In this document: one piece after another, positions 9,447-19,933 of the stretch
How positions within the stretch are numbered: position 1 is the first letter of the stretch
Layout: every line of letters begins with the position of its first letter
The notes under the pieces: model-generated
Told to the model about the DNA's origin: nothing
Database searches by the model: none
What the model saw: only the letters and a program-made list of their open reading frames with translations
Source: Porphyromonadaceae bacterium H1
GTDB lineage: Bacteria > Bacteroidota > Bacteroidia > Bacteroidales > Paludibacteraceae
NCBI GenBank assembly: GCA_001653155.1
Contig: BDEJ01000029.1
Coordinates: 1-41,827, forward strand
DNA length: 41,827 bases
Reading direction: 5' to 3'
Made by a program: the position numbers and the translations under genes

Positions 9447-11132
9447 CTATATTTTTCGCTCCCATCCGGGGTTCTGCTCCAATAAAGGGTTCAGTTTATA
9501 TTCCCTCATAGGTATTGGATACCATATTTTATAAGTTTCAAAGTTGTCTTTTATGGGCTGCACATAAGATTCATTGAAATAGAAGACATTAGGAATCAAA
9601 CCATTTTCATTACTTGTCTTTAAATTCTGAACTACCTCTTCCAGTTTACCCCATCGGATCAGGTCGAAGCGACGCAAGCATTCGGCACAAAGTTCACGCG
9701 AACGTTCATCTTTCAGTTCTTCCATGAAATCGGCTTTAAAATACTCGTTTTTCAATGTCTCGGCCAACATTGCGTCTTCATAGGCTGCCCGGTAGCGGAT
9801 TTTTTCCAGCAGGACACGTGCAGTGGCTTCATCTCCTATTTTATAAGCCGCTTCGGCATACATCAAAATAACGTCGGCAAGCCTTACGATGGGAATATTC
9901 ATTATACTCAAATAAAAAGGAACACCGGCTGCCTCTCGTTCAGCAGGATCACTTTGTCTGAATTTGGTTAAAAAGGTATTTCGCCCCTCGTTATATAGTT
10001 TTTCGGGAACGTGATAAGTTACCCCCAAAATATTTTCTGTCTGAAAAGGAGGATTAGTCCTGCATGCTCCGCCTATATTTTGCTTGAAACGAATGTCATC
10101 GGGATTATAAAGACTGGCCAGCTCTCCTTGGGCCGGATACCATCCCGATCCTCCTCCATTAATTCTAACATGACCTGCCGGTCCGGTTAGTTCTCCGAAG
10201 AAAAAGAAGCGACGACCAGCTATCCCGCAGGTAGCTAACATAATTGCTTCCTTCCCTTGCTCGGCTTTCAGTTTGAGATTGTCCGCCATAAAGTTATATC
10301 GATATTCCTTCAAAAGGATGTAGGAACTGTTTTCGTATATATCTTTTGCTATATCCCTCGCTCGCGTATAATAAGCAGGACTATCAACCCAGTCGAAAGA
10401 ATTAAGTGTAAAATCGAATGACTGCCCCACTTTGTTTTCCTTGCAAGCCGCCAGATATAGATAAACACGAAGCAAGAAAGCACCTGCCGAGTATTTATTG
10501 ATTCGTGAATCGTATTTATTTTTTACCGGTAATTGAGCATAAGCTGCTTCCATATCCGAGATTACAACTGTCGAAACATCCTGTATTGAACTACGAGGCA
10601 ACAAGCCGTTCTCCGTGGAGAGTTGCAGAGGAACAGCGCCAAAAAACCAAGTCAGATAACTATAGAAAAAAGCACGCATAAATTTAGCCTCCAGCATTAT
10701 CTCAGCCTTACGAGTTGAGTCCATAGGCACGGAAGGCAGATTTGCCAATACCACATTAGCACGATGAATTCCCGCATAAAGCGCAAACCATGTGTCCGAA
10801 AGAAGCCGCGACTCACTGTTGTATGTATAATTACAAAAAGGAATATTATCCGCTTTGGGAATAAAATCGGTTCTTCCAATCATTTCATCACAGCCTAATT
10901 GCGACAACAAATGAATGTTGCGCGAGAACATACCAAATTCTGCATTCCCTTGAATGTTAGATGCAGTAAGTACATCATAAACACCGGTTAAAGCCATTTC
11001 CGCATTTTCGGCACTTGTAAACAGAACTTCCCCCGATGCAAATGAGTAAGGATTTTCATCCAAGAAATTGTTACATCCACAAAAGACCGTAACAATCAAT
11101 CCTATTATTAAAGTTTTAGCTTTCATAATCAT
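9447..11132 (-). CDS. SusD/RagB-family outer-membrane glycan-binding lipoprotein
   Basis: A 561-aa SusD-like protein. The lipoprotein signal (MKAKTLIIGLIVTVFCGC, lipid-modified Cys at residue 20) is followed by NNFLDENPYS, the usual start of a mature SusD protein. The TPR-rich body, and the C-terminal signature LRRFDLIRWGKLEE near residues 500-515, are typical. It would sit on the cell surface as the lid of the SusC channel and help choose the glycan taken up. ATG codons at 11132 and 11126 are both possible starts; the second gives the more usual MKAK opening. The gap to susC is 22 nt, so they are co-transcribed. Sequence does not reveal the bound sugar. Confidence 0.95.
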   Translation of the reverse strand: MIMKAKTLIIGLIVTVFCGCNNFLDENPYSFASGEVLFTSAENAEMALTGVYDVLTASNIQGNAEFGMFSRNIHLLSQLGCDEMIGRTDFIPKADNIPFCNYTYNSESRLLSDTWFALYAGIHRANVVLANLPSVPMDSTRKAEIMLEAKFMRAFFYSYLTWFFGAVPLQLSTENGLLPRSSIQDVSTVVISDMEAAYAQLPVKNKYDSRINKYSAGAFLLRVYLYLAACKENKVGQSFDFTLNSFDWVDSPAYYTRARDIAKDIYENSSYILLKEYRYNFMADNLKLKAEQGKEAIMLATCGIAGRRFFFFGELTGPAGHVRINGGGSGWYPAQGELASLYNPDDIRFKQNIGGACRTNPPFQTENILGVTYHVPEKLYNEGRNTFLTKFRQSDPAEREAAGVPFYLSIMNIPIVRLADVILMYAEAAYKIGDEATARVLLEKIRYRAAYEDAMLAETLKNEYFKADFMEELKDERSRELCAECLRRFDLIRWGKLEEVVQNLKTSNENGLIPNVFYFNESYVQPIKDNFETYKIWYPIPMREYKLNPLLEQNPGWERKI

Positions 11133-11154
11133 AGACTTTATATGATAAGTTATT

Positions 11155-14100
11155 TTATAAGGCTATATTGAATCCAAATACAAGCGATTTGCTGCGAGGA
11201 TAAGTAATCAGATCCAAACCTGTAATGAGCTTATTCCAAAAGGACACTTCCGGATCAAATCCGCTATATTGGGTTAGAACAAATAGATTATCGCACGAAA
11301 CAGAAAGAGACAGATCATTAATTCCCAAAGGTTTTATCCATTTAAAGGGCAAACGATAAGCCAACGTTAAGTTTTGTAGGCGCAAGAAGGAAGCATCTTC
11401 TACATAATAAGAAGACGGAAGATTGCGTCCCATGCCGGTTAAACTCGGATAATGATTACTGGGATTATCTTCTCTCCAATGATTTCGGTAATATTCCTCG
11501 CTAATATTGAAATATGAAGATACTCCTTCGTACTTGTAACGTCCGATATTGAGGACCTGATTTCCATAGCTAAAATTGAAAAATGCAGATAACGACAAAT
11601 TTTTATATTCGAAGGTGTTCGTAATTCCTCCAAAAAAGAGAGGTTCGCTTCTTGAAATCACCATTTTGTCGTTTATGGGATCTATTTCTTGGTCATTATT
11701 CAAACTTTTGAACTTCATATCGCCCGGCTTTACCTTTTTACCTTTGATGCTTACAACACCATCTTTTAATGTTCCGTCGTCATTAAAGTCCGCTTTTTGA
11801 TAAATACCATCCTGCACATATCCCCAACCACTACCGATAGATTCACCTACTTGCAAGCGAGCAACTTCATTGATTGTACCGTCTCTTATCTCAACAGAGA
11901 CGTAACTCACATCACCACCCAGTGATAAAATCTTATTCCTATTAGCTGCGATATTAAAAGCTGTTGTCCAGTTAAAATCCTTAGTAGTAATATTAATCGA
12001 ATTCAATGCCAGTTCGATTCCTTTATTCTCTACTCGACCTAGATTCTGCCACTGCCTGAAAGAGCCGAATTGGCTCGGAACTCCGGCGTGGAATAACATA
12101 TCACGTGTATCTTTATAATACAAATCGAAATGAAAAGACAGACGGTTTTTTAGTATCGAGAAATCAAGTCCCAAATCGTACTGATCGGTAGTTTCCCACT
12201 TCAAATTGTAGTTGTGTATTTCGGCTGGAGCAAGCCCCAACTCGGCAGTTCCATTCAAATTATGATAATAAGCTTTATCCAATCTTGATAAGGAACGATA
12301 GGGGGGTATTCGGTCGTTACCCGATGATCCGGCACTAAGACGAAGTTTTAGCTCATTAATGCCTTTTAGCGGCTTCATAAAACGTTCGTTGTGTATCTTC
12401 CATGCGAAAGCAACCGAAGGGAAGAAAGCATATTTCGTATCTTTCCCGAATTTCGATGAGCCGTCGCGCCTGAAAGTCAAAGTTGTCAGATAACGATCCC
12501 TATATGAGTAGAAGAATCGGCCAAAAGTTGACATCCGTGTTTGTTGAGTTTTATTGGTATAAGGTTTATTGCGCTGTACCAATCCTTGATCCATATCAAA
12601 CACCGGATTATAGGTTTGAACGGCAAAACCTTCGGCAGTAATATTCAAATTCGCGATTACATAGCTACTTGTTTCAAACCCCAACATCGCATTGACATGA
12701 TGACCACCCGGAAAAGATTTGATGTAAGTGGCCGTCGAAGTGCTCTGCCATTGCTCAGAGAGACTTTCCATCACATTAGCCAAACCTCTTCGGGCATAGC
12801 CCCAAGAACTCTCGGTGGGATAAAACTCTTCGCTTTTAGAAAAACTGAGTCCTGTATTGATTGCAGAACGAATAGTAATATCTCTGATGGGCTTCACTTG
12901 AACAAACATATTGGCAAGGAAACGAGTTAAAGGGACTGATTTGTATGCGTTTTCAAGAGTAACGGAAGGATTTGCATAACTGTACTCGAGATCTCCGATC
13001 TCTAATTTGAAATTAAAGGGCTTGTAATAAAGTAACGATTCCAACCAACCGTTATATTTTTCACCACCTCCTACGGTCACAGGGCCGTTAAGCTCTGTAC
13101 GCACAATAGCTCCATTCCCTCCGGCTCGCAACCACCTATTCGGTGCATATTCTAACTTATAGCGAGCCGTGTAACGAATGAAATCATTCTTTCTAGCAAT
13201 TCCTTCCTGTTTTAGATACTCTCCGCTAAGCGAATACATTAAGTCGTTACCATTACTACTTCCTAAGATACTGAGATTATAATTTTGAGACAATCCAGTG
13301 CGGAGTAACTCCTTTTGCCAATCGTGCGACACATCGTCATCGGGAAACTCATCGGGGAAAATCCGTGCTCGATCAGCTTTATTGTCACCATCAGTATCGA
13401 TCCCCCATTGAAGACTCCTCGGAAATCTTAAAAAGCGATAATCGGCAAAATCCTGTCCTTGTAGCATCGGGATGTGTTTACTCGCCCAACGCCCTCCCAT
13501 TTTTACATCAAAATTGATATTGGTCTTATTCCGTGCTCCTTCCTTGGTGGTTATCACAATAACTCCGTTTGCTCCGGCTGAACCGTAAATAGCCGTAGCA
13601 GAAGCATCTTTCAACACCTGTATCGATTCTATATCAGCAGGGTTAATCCCAGCTAAGGGATTAAAACGTGCCCGACCCGAAATGGCCGAGGTAGCAACCT
13701 CATCGGTATTTACGTCGATAAGCATACCATCGATAACGTAAAGAGGTTGAGTGCCTGCATTGATGGAATTACTACCTCGAATGGTAATGTTCACATTCGC
13801 CCCGAGCTCACCTGAGGAGGAAACGACATTAACTCCTGCCACCTTACCCGAGAGCGAATTTAAGAGTGATGCGGAGTTGTTTTTCGTCAAATCAGCCACA
13901 TCTACCAAACCTACCGAACCGGTTAAGTCCTTTTTCAGCATCGAACCATAACCAATTACAACGACCTGATCGAGTTCCTTGGTTGCTGATTCTAAAATGA
14001 TGTAGAGTTTTTTAGAATTTCCTATCTTTTGCTCTACAGTTTTCATTCCTATGAGCGAGAATACAAGCGTGGCATCACTACTCGAGGCTGTAAAACTAAA

Positions 14101-14271
14101 TTGTCCCTTCAGGTCGGTTGAAACTCCATTTGAAGTATTCTTCTCTACAACAGACACACCGGGGAGAGGGACTTTATCTTCGTCCACAACCAAGCCCTCG
14201 ATTTTTTGCTGCGAAAAAGCCCACAAGCAACCTACAGCAAGGAATGCTAATGTTACACTTAATTTTTTCAT
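11155..14271 (-). CDS. SusC/RagA-family TonB-dependent outer-membrane transporter
   Basis: A 1038-aa protein with a signal peptide (MKKLSVTLAFLAVGCLWAFS). An N-terminal CarboxypepD_reg-like domain (about 24-98, KIEGLVVDEDKVPLPGVSV) precedes the SusC TonB box (ELDQVVVIGYGS), a plug domain (about 105-225, containing VLKDASATAIYGSAGANGVI) and a C-terminal 22-strand barrel ending FGFNIAL, with an aromatic near-terminal strand. It imports oligosaccharides into the periplasm using TonB-ExbBD energy. There is no N-terminal FecR-interacting signalling (STN) domain, which agrees with control by LacI rather than by an ECF sigma/anti-sigma pair. It lies 37 nt downstream of the 1117-aa toroid gene. Confidence 0.96.
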   Translation of the reverse strand: MKKLSVTLAFLAVGCLWAFSQQKIEGLVVDEDKVPLPGVSVVEKNTSNGVSTDLKGQFSFTASSSDATLVFSLIGMKTVEQKIGNSKKLYIILESATKELDQVVVIGYGSMLKKDLTGSVGLVDVADLTKNNSASLLNSLSGKVAGVNVVSSSGELGANVNITIRGSNSINAGTQPLYVIDGMLIDVNTDEVATSAISGRARFNPLAGINPADIESIQVLKDASATAIYGSAGANGVIVITTKEGARNKTNINFDVKMGGRWASKHIPMLQGQDFADYRFLRFPRSLQWGIDTDGDNKADRARIFPDEFPDDDVSHDWQKELLRTGLSQNYNLSILGSSNGNDLMYSLSGEYLKQEGIARKNDFIRYTARYKLEYAPNRWLRAGGNGAIVRTELNGPVTVGGGEKYNGWLESLLYYKPFNFKLEIGDLEYSYANPSVTLENAYKSVPLTRFLANMFVQVKPIRDITIRSAINTGLSFSKSEEFYPTESSWGYARRGLANVMESLSEQWQSTSTATYIKSFPGGHHVNAMLGFETSSYVIANLNITAEGFAVQTYNPVFDMDQGLVQRNKPYTNKTQQTRMSTFGRFFYSYRDRYLTTLTFRRDGSSKFGKDTKYAFFPSVAFAWKIHNERFMKPLKGINELKLRLSAGSSGNDRIPPYRSLSRLDKAYYHNLNGTAELGLAPAEIHNYNLKWETTDQYDLGLDFSILKNRLSFHFDLYYKDTRDMLFHAGVPSQFGSFRQWQNLGRVENKGIELALNSINITTKDFNWTTAFNIAANRNKILSLGGDVSYVSVEIRDGTINEVARLQVGESIGSGWGYVQDGIYQKADFNDDGTLKDGVVSIKGKKVKPGDMKFKSLNNDQEIDPINDKMVISRSEPLFFGGITNTFEYKNLSLSAFFNFSYGNQVLNIGRYKYEGVSSYFNISEEYYRNHWREDNPSNHYPSLTGMGRNLPSSYYVEDASFLRLQNLTLAYRLPFKWIKPLGINDLSLSVSCDNLFVLTQYSGFDPEVSFWNKLITGLDLITYPRSKSLVFGFNIAL

Positions 14272-14308
14272 AATAAAATCTGTTTTTTCATATTAGATAT
14301 AATTTCAT

Positions 14309-17300
14309 TCAAAGTGCTATCCTCTTACGCTCAATGATCTTCTCTCCTTTCTTTAACATTAGGCTTAGTGTCAATCCTTTATTTCGATCTAATTTTAAGA
14401 ATGTCCATTCCATCGGAAATTGAGACTTATAAGCTGAACTTACATCCGGAAGGTAATTTGTCTCAACATCCAATTTAATAGACATGCCTTGAGGTAAAGC
14501 AGAGTTTACATATCCGTACACGGAATCCCAACCAAAAGGAGAACGAATTCGAAACAAAAAGAGCTTATTATTTCCTATGTCTACGATTTTAAAACCATCC
14601 TTTACAGGATACTCATTTACTCTCGGCAAAGTTTCCTTTATTGGAATAGAAATAAAAATAATCCCTTTTGCATCAATATTTACCTTGAGCGTATTATCAA
14701 TGCATGATATCTCCTCACTAAGTAAAGATGTCGTTTGCGAATAATAATATCGCACAGCTACAGTATCGGTATTCATAGGAGTATTAAACCGAATTTTAAT
14801 ACTTTGAGGATTATTATCTTCATTCATCAGAATTAGCCAAAAGTTCTCATTCGAAAAACCAGTCAGATAATTCACGCTTTCAGAAGACACCGAGAGCAGG
14901 CCTTTCTTAATAATAAGCTCCACATTACTATCATGCAAAACACGTCCTTTCCTCCCTCCGTATACTCTGTTATTGAACCATACGAAGCCCTGTTGTTTGA
15001 CATAGGGAAAATCAACCACAGACTTGGAACGCTGAATGGCTTCAGTTATCAAATAATCCATTGTAAGTGATAAATGTGAGGGAATGTGATGATAATACAT
15101 CGAAGTAACATCGGGACCTTTATAAGGATATATCGAATCTAAAGGAAGGTCGGTATATCCGGCTGCATAATATCCCGGATAAGAGGCAAAACGACCGATA
15201 ATTGAATTTCGAGCGTAAGTCTCAAAAAAAGGATAAGTATGATTACTATTCAAACGCAGTAAAGATGGAGCCCAAGAGGACATAAACACATGATTGATAT
15301 TATCCGACTTAGAGAAGAAAGTCATTGGTTGTTCAAATCCGAGTCCAACGGGCGATAATAACTTATCATCTACCACTCTCTCTTCCACATCACCTTTCTT
15401 ACGTGGATAGCCCAATTTAAATCGCTCACCTTTTCTCCAAAATATGTTTGCATTCCCCCTGTATTCCCCATTCTTATGAATCGTCATTTTAGCATTTTGC
15501 ATCAAGGGATAAGAGCGTTGCCCGGCAATAGTAAAATACGCTCCGTAGCAGGCTGCATAAAAAAAGCTTTTATCCTTAGTCGCTTCGTACAAATCCAACA
15601 AATCAAACCATTGAGGATAGACTTGAGCATTGTAAAACATCCAAGTATATACTGGCTTTGAAGGATTAGAATATAGTTCATTAGAAATCATATGATTAGC
15701 ACCAATGCTGGCTTTTATAAGCCATTTTTGATCGCCGGTAAGATGATAAGCTGCAAGATCACCTGTCCAGGTCTCATCAACTCCGTATCCCTTACTGTAA
15801 CGTGGCAGCCCATTAGGCATAGCCAAATCTACAAGCCACGGATTTTTACCCCTAAGCAAATGATGCAAGCCGGCAAAATGTCCCGTATTGAACTCCGACT
15901 TAAAGGGTGTAAAAGTGTTCACTTTAGTCTCAGTCTGAGGATCTCTTTCATTCGGATAGCCCCAGCGATAGCCTTTCCTTGAAAGCATATATTCGATACC
16001 GGGCAAGGCTCTGCGGATATATAAATCTTCGTCTTGCGTAATAATAGAGGCTGCCAATAGCGCCAAAGGAGCTGTTTGTACGACTTCAGTCCTTTGAGCG
16101 GGATTACTTTCTATATCAAGAAATCCTTTCATGTTTTTTTCCCAGCCTGCCGCCTGATCGTTTTTCAGCAAATTAATTATGTTGAAAACAGCATTATTCA
16201 ACGAGGTAGATTGACTACGATAATCACTCACTAAAAATATACTATCGGAGGCATACTGCAAGGCATTGTGCCATTGAGCAGGTATCATTCCTATTTTAAA
16301 AGACTTAGTCAATGTACTGCCGACTTTATAATAAGAATCCGGTAAACCCAATATCGGGGAAAAAACGACGGGTTGGACTTTGTTTTCAACATTTTTCAAT
16401 GAAAACCCCATGTCATTCATCCCCCAGTTTCGCGAAAAATCAACCGGATTACCCGTAACAAAATAGCTCAGATTGTTTGTCTCCACAATCGCAATGGGCT
16501 GAGGAATGAGGGACATCGGTAAAAGTTTTGGGGTCTCTGGCAGTCTTTTAAATTGATACATGGGAGATAGAAGTACCCGATCCACTCTTTCCGGATCAAG
16601 TCCTTGAAAAGCTGCAACAACTAAGCTATAATACTGAGAGTCTTTTATCTCATACTCAAAGGACACATCAAAGAAGTAATTATCATCCTTCACCGACCAT
16701 ATTGAGGTAATAGTATCATTCTGATTTGTCTTATAAAAGACCTTCATTGCATGATTATCCAACTGTTCATAGTCAAAAACATCCATAGTTAACAAATTTC
16801 CGGCAAGATAAGGGTTGAGCATATCGACAGGGTCATAAACAGGATATTTTTTCCCATCCACATTTAGATATTTAGCTTCTACACCTGTCCAAGCTGCATG
16901 GAACAGACTAAAATTTATCCCCGGATTTTTCGATTTCATCAATAACAGAATATGATCTGCAACACGTTTATCGAGACTTTCCCAATTTTGATTCACGAAG
17001 ACTTCTGATTTTTGAATCAGATCTTTTCCTGATCTTATAAGCCTCATCCTTAAAAAATTGCCGGAAATTTCACCTACACTTTCCGTATCCTGCGATAATA
17101 TCTTAGGTTTGAAAGATATAGCTCCAGCCTTTTGATTTTCCATTTTCACAGGCAGTGGCTCAATCAAATATCGCTTCAATTGCCTATAATTTAAACAATT
17201 AGGATCAATCTTATCATCTTGAGTAAAAAACACAGCATCTAAACGGGCATAGTTTGCAGCTACATCCCGTAGGCTAATTACATGCCTACCCTTGCTTAAT

Positions 17301-17662
17301 TGCAAACGTCCAACCCTTTCCCAATGAAATCCATCCAGCCCGTGCTTTCCCTGTTCATCCAAAGCGTTTTCATCAATTATCAATCTGGAGATACGAGTCT
17401 TAGGCGATTGCTTCTTAAAATCTTTAGTTCTCGACCAGAATGTATATTCTCCGTTTTGTTTAACTTCAACAACTGTAAGTGCATCTGCAACATTTCCTCC
17501 TCCGGATGTAACCATCAAAATAGAGTTAGAGTATGCCTCATCATCCTTTTCCTCTTTCCATCCTCCTCTAAATTGAAACTTTTCAGCTTCAATCATATAA
17601 GTTTGCGAGTAAAAAGGAGCCGGACAAAAAATCAATGTTATAAAAACAAATAAGCCTTTCAT
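14309..17662 (-). CDS. Large exported protein: CBM-like domain, beta-sandwich, alpha/alpha-toroid; function unknown
   Basis: I do not recognise a named family for this 1117-aa protein. A signal peptide (MKGLFVFITLIFCPAPFYS) is followed by a segment (about 21-150) that opens YMIEAEKFQFRGGW and closes with a YARLDAVFFT strand, resembling CBM6/35-type beta-sandwiches. A beta-rich region (about 170-470) ends in PILGLPDSY at 436. From about 480 to 870 come amphipathic helical pairs with conserved W/Y/G/H (EFNTGHFAGLHHLL, DETWTGDLAAYHLTG), as in six-hairpin toroid glycosidases and polysaccharide lyases. A C-terminal beta-sandwich follows. It shares an ungapped 41-residue block (14 identities, 436-476) with residues 267-307 of the 818-aa protein two genes upstream. 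Likely periplasmic and carbohydrate-active; reaction unknown. Confidence 0.7.
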   Translation of the reverse strand: MKGLFVFITLIFCPAPFYSQTYMIEAEKFQFRGGWKEEKDDEAYSNSILMVTSGGGNVADALTVVEVKQNGEYTFWSRTKDFKKQSPKTRISRLIIDENALDEQGKHGLDGFHWERVGRLQLSKGRHVISLRDVAANYARLDAVFFTQDDKIDPNCLNYRQLKRYLIEPLPVKMENQKAGAISFKPKILSQDTESVGEISGNFLRMRLIRSGKDLIQKSEVFVNQNWESLDKRVADHILLLMKSKNPGINFSLFHAAWTGVEAKYLNVDGKKYPVYDPVDMLNPYLAGNLLTMDVFDYEQLDNHAMKVFYKTNQNDTITSIWSVKDDNYFFDVSFEYEIKDSQYYSLVVAAFQGLDPERVDRVLLSPMYQFKRLPETPKLLPMSLIPQPIAIVETNNLSYFVTGNPVDFSRNWGMNDMGFSLKNVENKVQPVVFSPILGLPDSYYKVGSTLTKSFKIGMIPAQWHNALQYASDSIFLVSDYRSQSTSLNNAVFNIINLLKNDQAAGWEKNMKGFLDIESNPAQRTEVVQTAPLALLAASIITQDEDLYIRRALPGIEYMLSRKGYRWGYPNERDPQTETKVNTFTPFKSEFNTGHFAGLHHLLRGKNPWLVDLAMPNGLPRYSKGYGVDETWTGDLAAYHLTGDQKWLIKASIGANHMISNELYSNPSKPVYTWMFYNAQVYPQWFDLLDLYEATKDKSFFYAACYGAYFTIAGQRSYPLMQNAKMTIHKNGEYRGNANIFWRKGERFKLGYPRKKGDVEERVVDDKLLSPVGLGFEQPMTFFSKSDNINHVFMSSWAPSLLRLNSNHTYPFFETYARNSIIGRFASYPGYYAAGYTDLPLDSIYPYKGPDVTSMYYHHIPSHLSLTMDYLITEAIQRSKSVVDFPYVKQQGFVWFNNRVYGGRKGRVLHDSNVELIIKKGLLSVSSESVNYLTGFSNENFWLILMNEDNNPQSIKIRFNTPMNTDTVAVRYYYSQTTSLLSEEISCIDNTLKVNIDAKGIIFISIPIKETLPRVNEYPVKDGFKIVDIGNNKLFLFRIRSPFGWDSVYGYVNSALPQGMSIKLDVETNYLPDVSSAYKSQFPMEWTFLKLDRNKGLTLSLMLKKGEKIIERKRIAL

Positions 17663-17712
17663 TTCTTCAACTATCTTCTTTTAAAGAACTTTTATCTCTT
17701 TCTGCAGATAAT

Positions 17713-19866
17713 TTAGAGTATCCTTTCCCAAGCAATAACGTTGTATCTTAATCCTTTGTAAGCACCTTTTCTTTCTATCTTTCCTTTCGTTTTCTTCCAA
17801 GAGACTGTTATATAATTGAGTATTCCTTTCTCATAATCATAGCTTATACCATCGTCTTCAAACAGCACAAAGGGTTTCGGATTTGTTCCGTAAATTTTAC
17901 ACGTAATATCAAAGACTGTTTCCGGACTTATACTCTCAACAGGATGGGCCAAAGGGAGAATACAACCTTCACGAATTAATATGGGAATCTCATCTATCCG
18001 AAAGCTAAGTTTATAGTGCCTCCCTCCTGCAAGTTTCTCATTTGTATTAAAGTTATACCAGTTTCCTTCTGGTAAATAAACCATGCGCTCATCAGATTCG
18101 CCTAATACGGGGCAAGCCAGCACATCATCTCCAATCAAGAACTGATCGTATAAATTCACAACAGCGGAGTCATTCGGAAAACTAAGAATCAAAGGTTTAA
18201 ACGGAGGGATGCCGTCTTTTTGATAACGTGCAAATTGGGTATAAAGATATGGAACAAGACTCATCCTAAAATTCAGCAACTTGCGAATCACTTCTTCATT
18301 CTTTTTCGCATCGGGCAAAAGCATGTCTGTATTATTTTTCAGTTTATCAAACTGCAACCATGGTGGATTCTTAAGATACCAACTGTTAAATATGGTCTGT
18401 GCCGAAAGTATTGCAATTTGCACCCGTCTGAAAAATTCGTTTCGTGTTTTCGATTCTCTTACCTCCGGCGACCATAAAAGTCCACTGAGACTCGAGTTAT
18501 TTATCATCTGAATATACTGTAAAGAGTCGTAAGTATCGCTATAAATAGCGGCAGGATACGGCGAAGCGAAAGCTCCGGATGCTCTAACGTCAATATAAGT
18601 ACGCTGATTATTAGATTTATAAATATCCAAAATTGTTTTTTGATACAAAGTGCCTAACAATTGATGCATCTTTTCGCCATCAATCCCGGAGGGGAATTGA
18701 GTCATTTCAGGAAAGCTCCAATTCAAATCTCCTCTGGTTATATTCGAATTATCACATTCGTCTAATTTAAATGCTGCGATTCCTTCTTTCAGAAAATTCT
18801 CATAATGATAATCGGCAAATATTTTTCGAGCTCTCTCATCTGCAAAGTCTGGCACTAAGCCATTCCACACCAAATAATCTCCTGAAAGCTTCTTCATTTC
18901 TTCATACATAGGCGACGCAGGATGAGTAAATGCATGCTCCCAAAGATTAATTTTAAAACCTTTCTCTCCACACGATTTTATCATGGCATTGGGTGAGGGG
19001 AAGTTTTCTTTATTCCAAACAAAAGAGCAAGAGTAGGCACGAGTTTGCCATTTAGGCTCCAAACCAATGACATCACAGGGTATATCCTTACTTCGGAAGT
19101 ATTCACTAATTCTTTCGACATCCGATTGTTTCGAATCAGCTTTTAAGCGGTACTTCACCCCCAAGCCCCAAATAGCAGGAATGGCTCCACCACCGGAGAA
19201 CAAATTATAACGTCTTAGTGCTGACAACATATCCGGGCCACTAAATACAAGAACACTTATGCCTTTAGCTCCCGGAATATCGACATGTATTTTTAAATCC
19301 GAATTCTCATCGTTACCAAGACTACGATACAACTCGTCGGTTGAAAATTTTACTTTCTGATCCTCTTGGGACAAATCGTATGCAGCGTTTTTTCTATTTG
19401 TTCCGATGTAAAAAGTGGTATACCGAGCTGTATTTATCAACACACAATATCCCTTTGTAGAAATATAGTATGGTTGAGGAGCATGGGTATAACCCAAGTC
19501 TTTAAGAGGGTGATCATTTACAAGAGGGCGACGCTTGAGGTTATTTTGTCGGAAAGAGCTCATTTGCAATCCAAATCCGTAAATATTTTCGTCTTTATCC
19601 AGAGGCAATTCGACGATACAGCCTCTATCGTTAATTCGTATTTGTATATCTTTAGGATCAAAAGGACTTTCTGCCGGAGGTATTTTTTCAAGGGCTTCGG
19701 ACAGAGCCGGCTCTTTATACTTCATCGGAGTATGCAAGTCCTCTTCTCCATACCGTATCAAATATACCCCAGCTTCCAAACGTTCGAAACGCTGTGCAGA
19801 AGTCGTTTGCGCAGATAGGATTGAAACTAATAAAAAAATGAATTTATAAAATCCCCGAATATTCAT
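17713..19866 (-). CDS. GH31 family alpha-glycosidase, exported
   Basis: A 717-aa protein with a signal peptide ending near SAQTTSA (residue 24). The N-terminal beta-sandwich (about 25-225) has the GH31 stretch ENIYGFGLQ. The (beta/alpha)8 barrel (about 228-560) holds IPAIWGLGVKYR, DVIGLEPKW and FKLDECDNS, whose D369 is the expected nucleophile. D444 in YSDTYDS is the probable acid/base. The C-terminal beta domains carry LVPYLYTQFARYQKDGIPPF and VYLPEGNWYNF, both typical of GH31. The family includes alpha-glucosidases, alpha-xylosidases, alpha-galactosidases and alpha-N-acetylgalactosaminidases. The KLDECD variant and WEHAFTHP loop differ from classical alpha-glucosidases, so I would not assign glucose; specificity is open. 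It lies 50 nt upstream of the 1117-aa toroid gene. Confidence 0.93.
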   Translation of the reverse strand: MNIRGFYKFIFLLVSILSAQTTSAQRFERLEAGVYLIRYGEEDLHTPMKYKEPALSEALEKIPPAESPFDPKDIQIRINDRGCIVELPLDKDENIYGFGLQMSSFRQNNLKRRPLVNDHPLKDLGYTHAPQPYYISTKGYCVLINTARYTTFYIGTNRKNAAYDLSQEDQKVKFSTDELYRSLGNDENSDLKIHVDIPGAKGISVLVFSGPDMLSALRRYNLFSGGGAIPAIWGLGVKYRLKADSKQSDVERISEYFRSKDIPCDVIGLEPKWQTRAYSCSFVWNKENFPSPNAMIKSCGEKGFKINLWEHAFTHPASPMYEEMKKLSGDYLVWNGLVPDFADERARKIFADYHYENFLKEGIAAFKLDECDNSNITRGDLNWSFPEMTQFPSGIDGEKMHQLLGTLYQKTILDIYKSNNQRTYIDVRASGAFASPYPAAIYSDTYDSLQYIQMINNSSLSGLLWSPEVRESKTRNEFFRRVQIAILSAQTIFNSWYLKNPPWLQFDKLKNNTDMLLPDAKKNEEVIRKLLNFRMSLVPYLYTQFARYQKDGIPPFKPLILSFPNDSAVVNLYDQFLIGDDVLACPVLGESDERMVYLPEGNWYNFNTNEKLAGGRHYKLSFRIDEIPILIREGCILPLAHPVESISPETVFDITCKIYGTNPKPFVLFEDDGISYDYEKGILNYITVSWKKTKGKIERKGAYKGLRYNVIAWERIL

Positions 19867-19933
19867 AATTATTAAATTTTAAATGTATGTTCTGTTCGCA
19901 GTACTTAGTAAACCTCAAGAGATACTTTCAGAG

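Noticed and set aside
9268-9465. Possible 65-aa gene in the gap between susD and the GH110-like gene (minus strand)
   Set aside because: It overlaps the end of susD by 19 nt in another frame, and its sequence shows no signal peptide, motif or family resemblance. It is likely a chance open frame.
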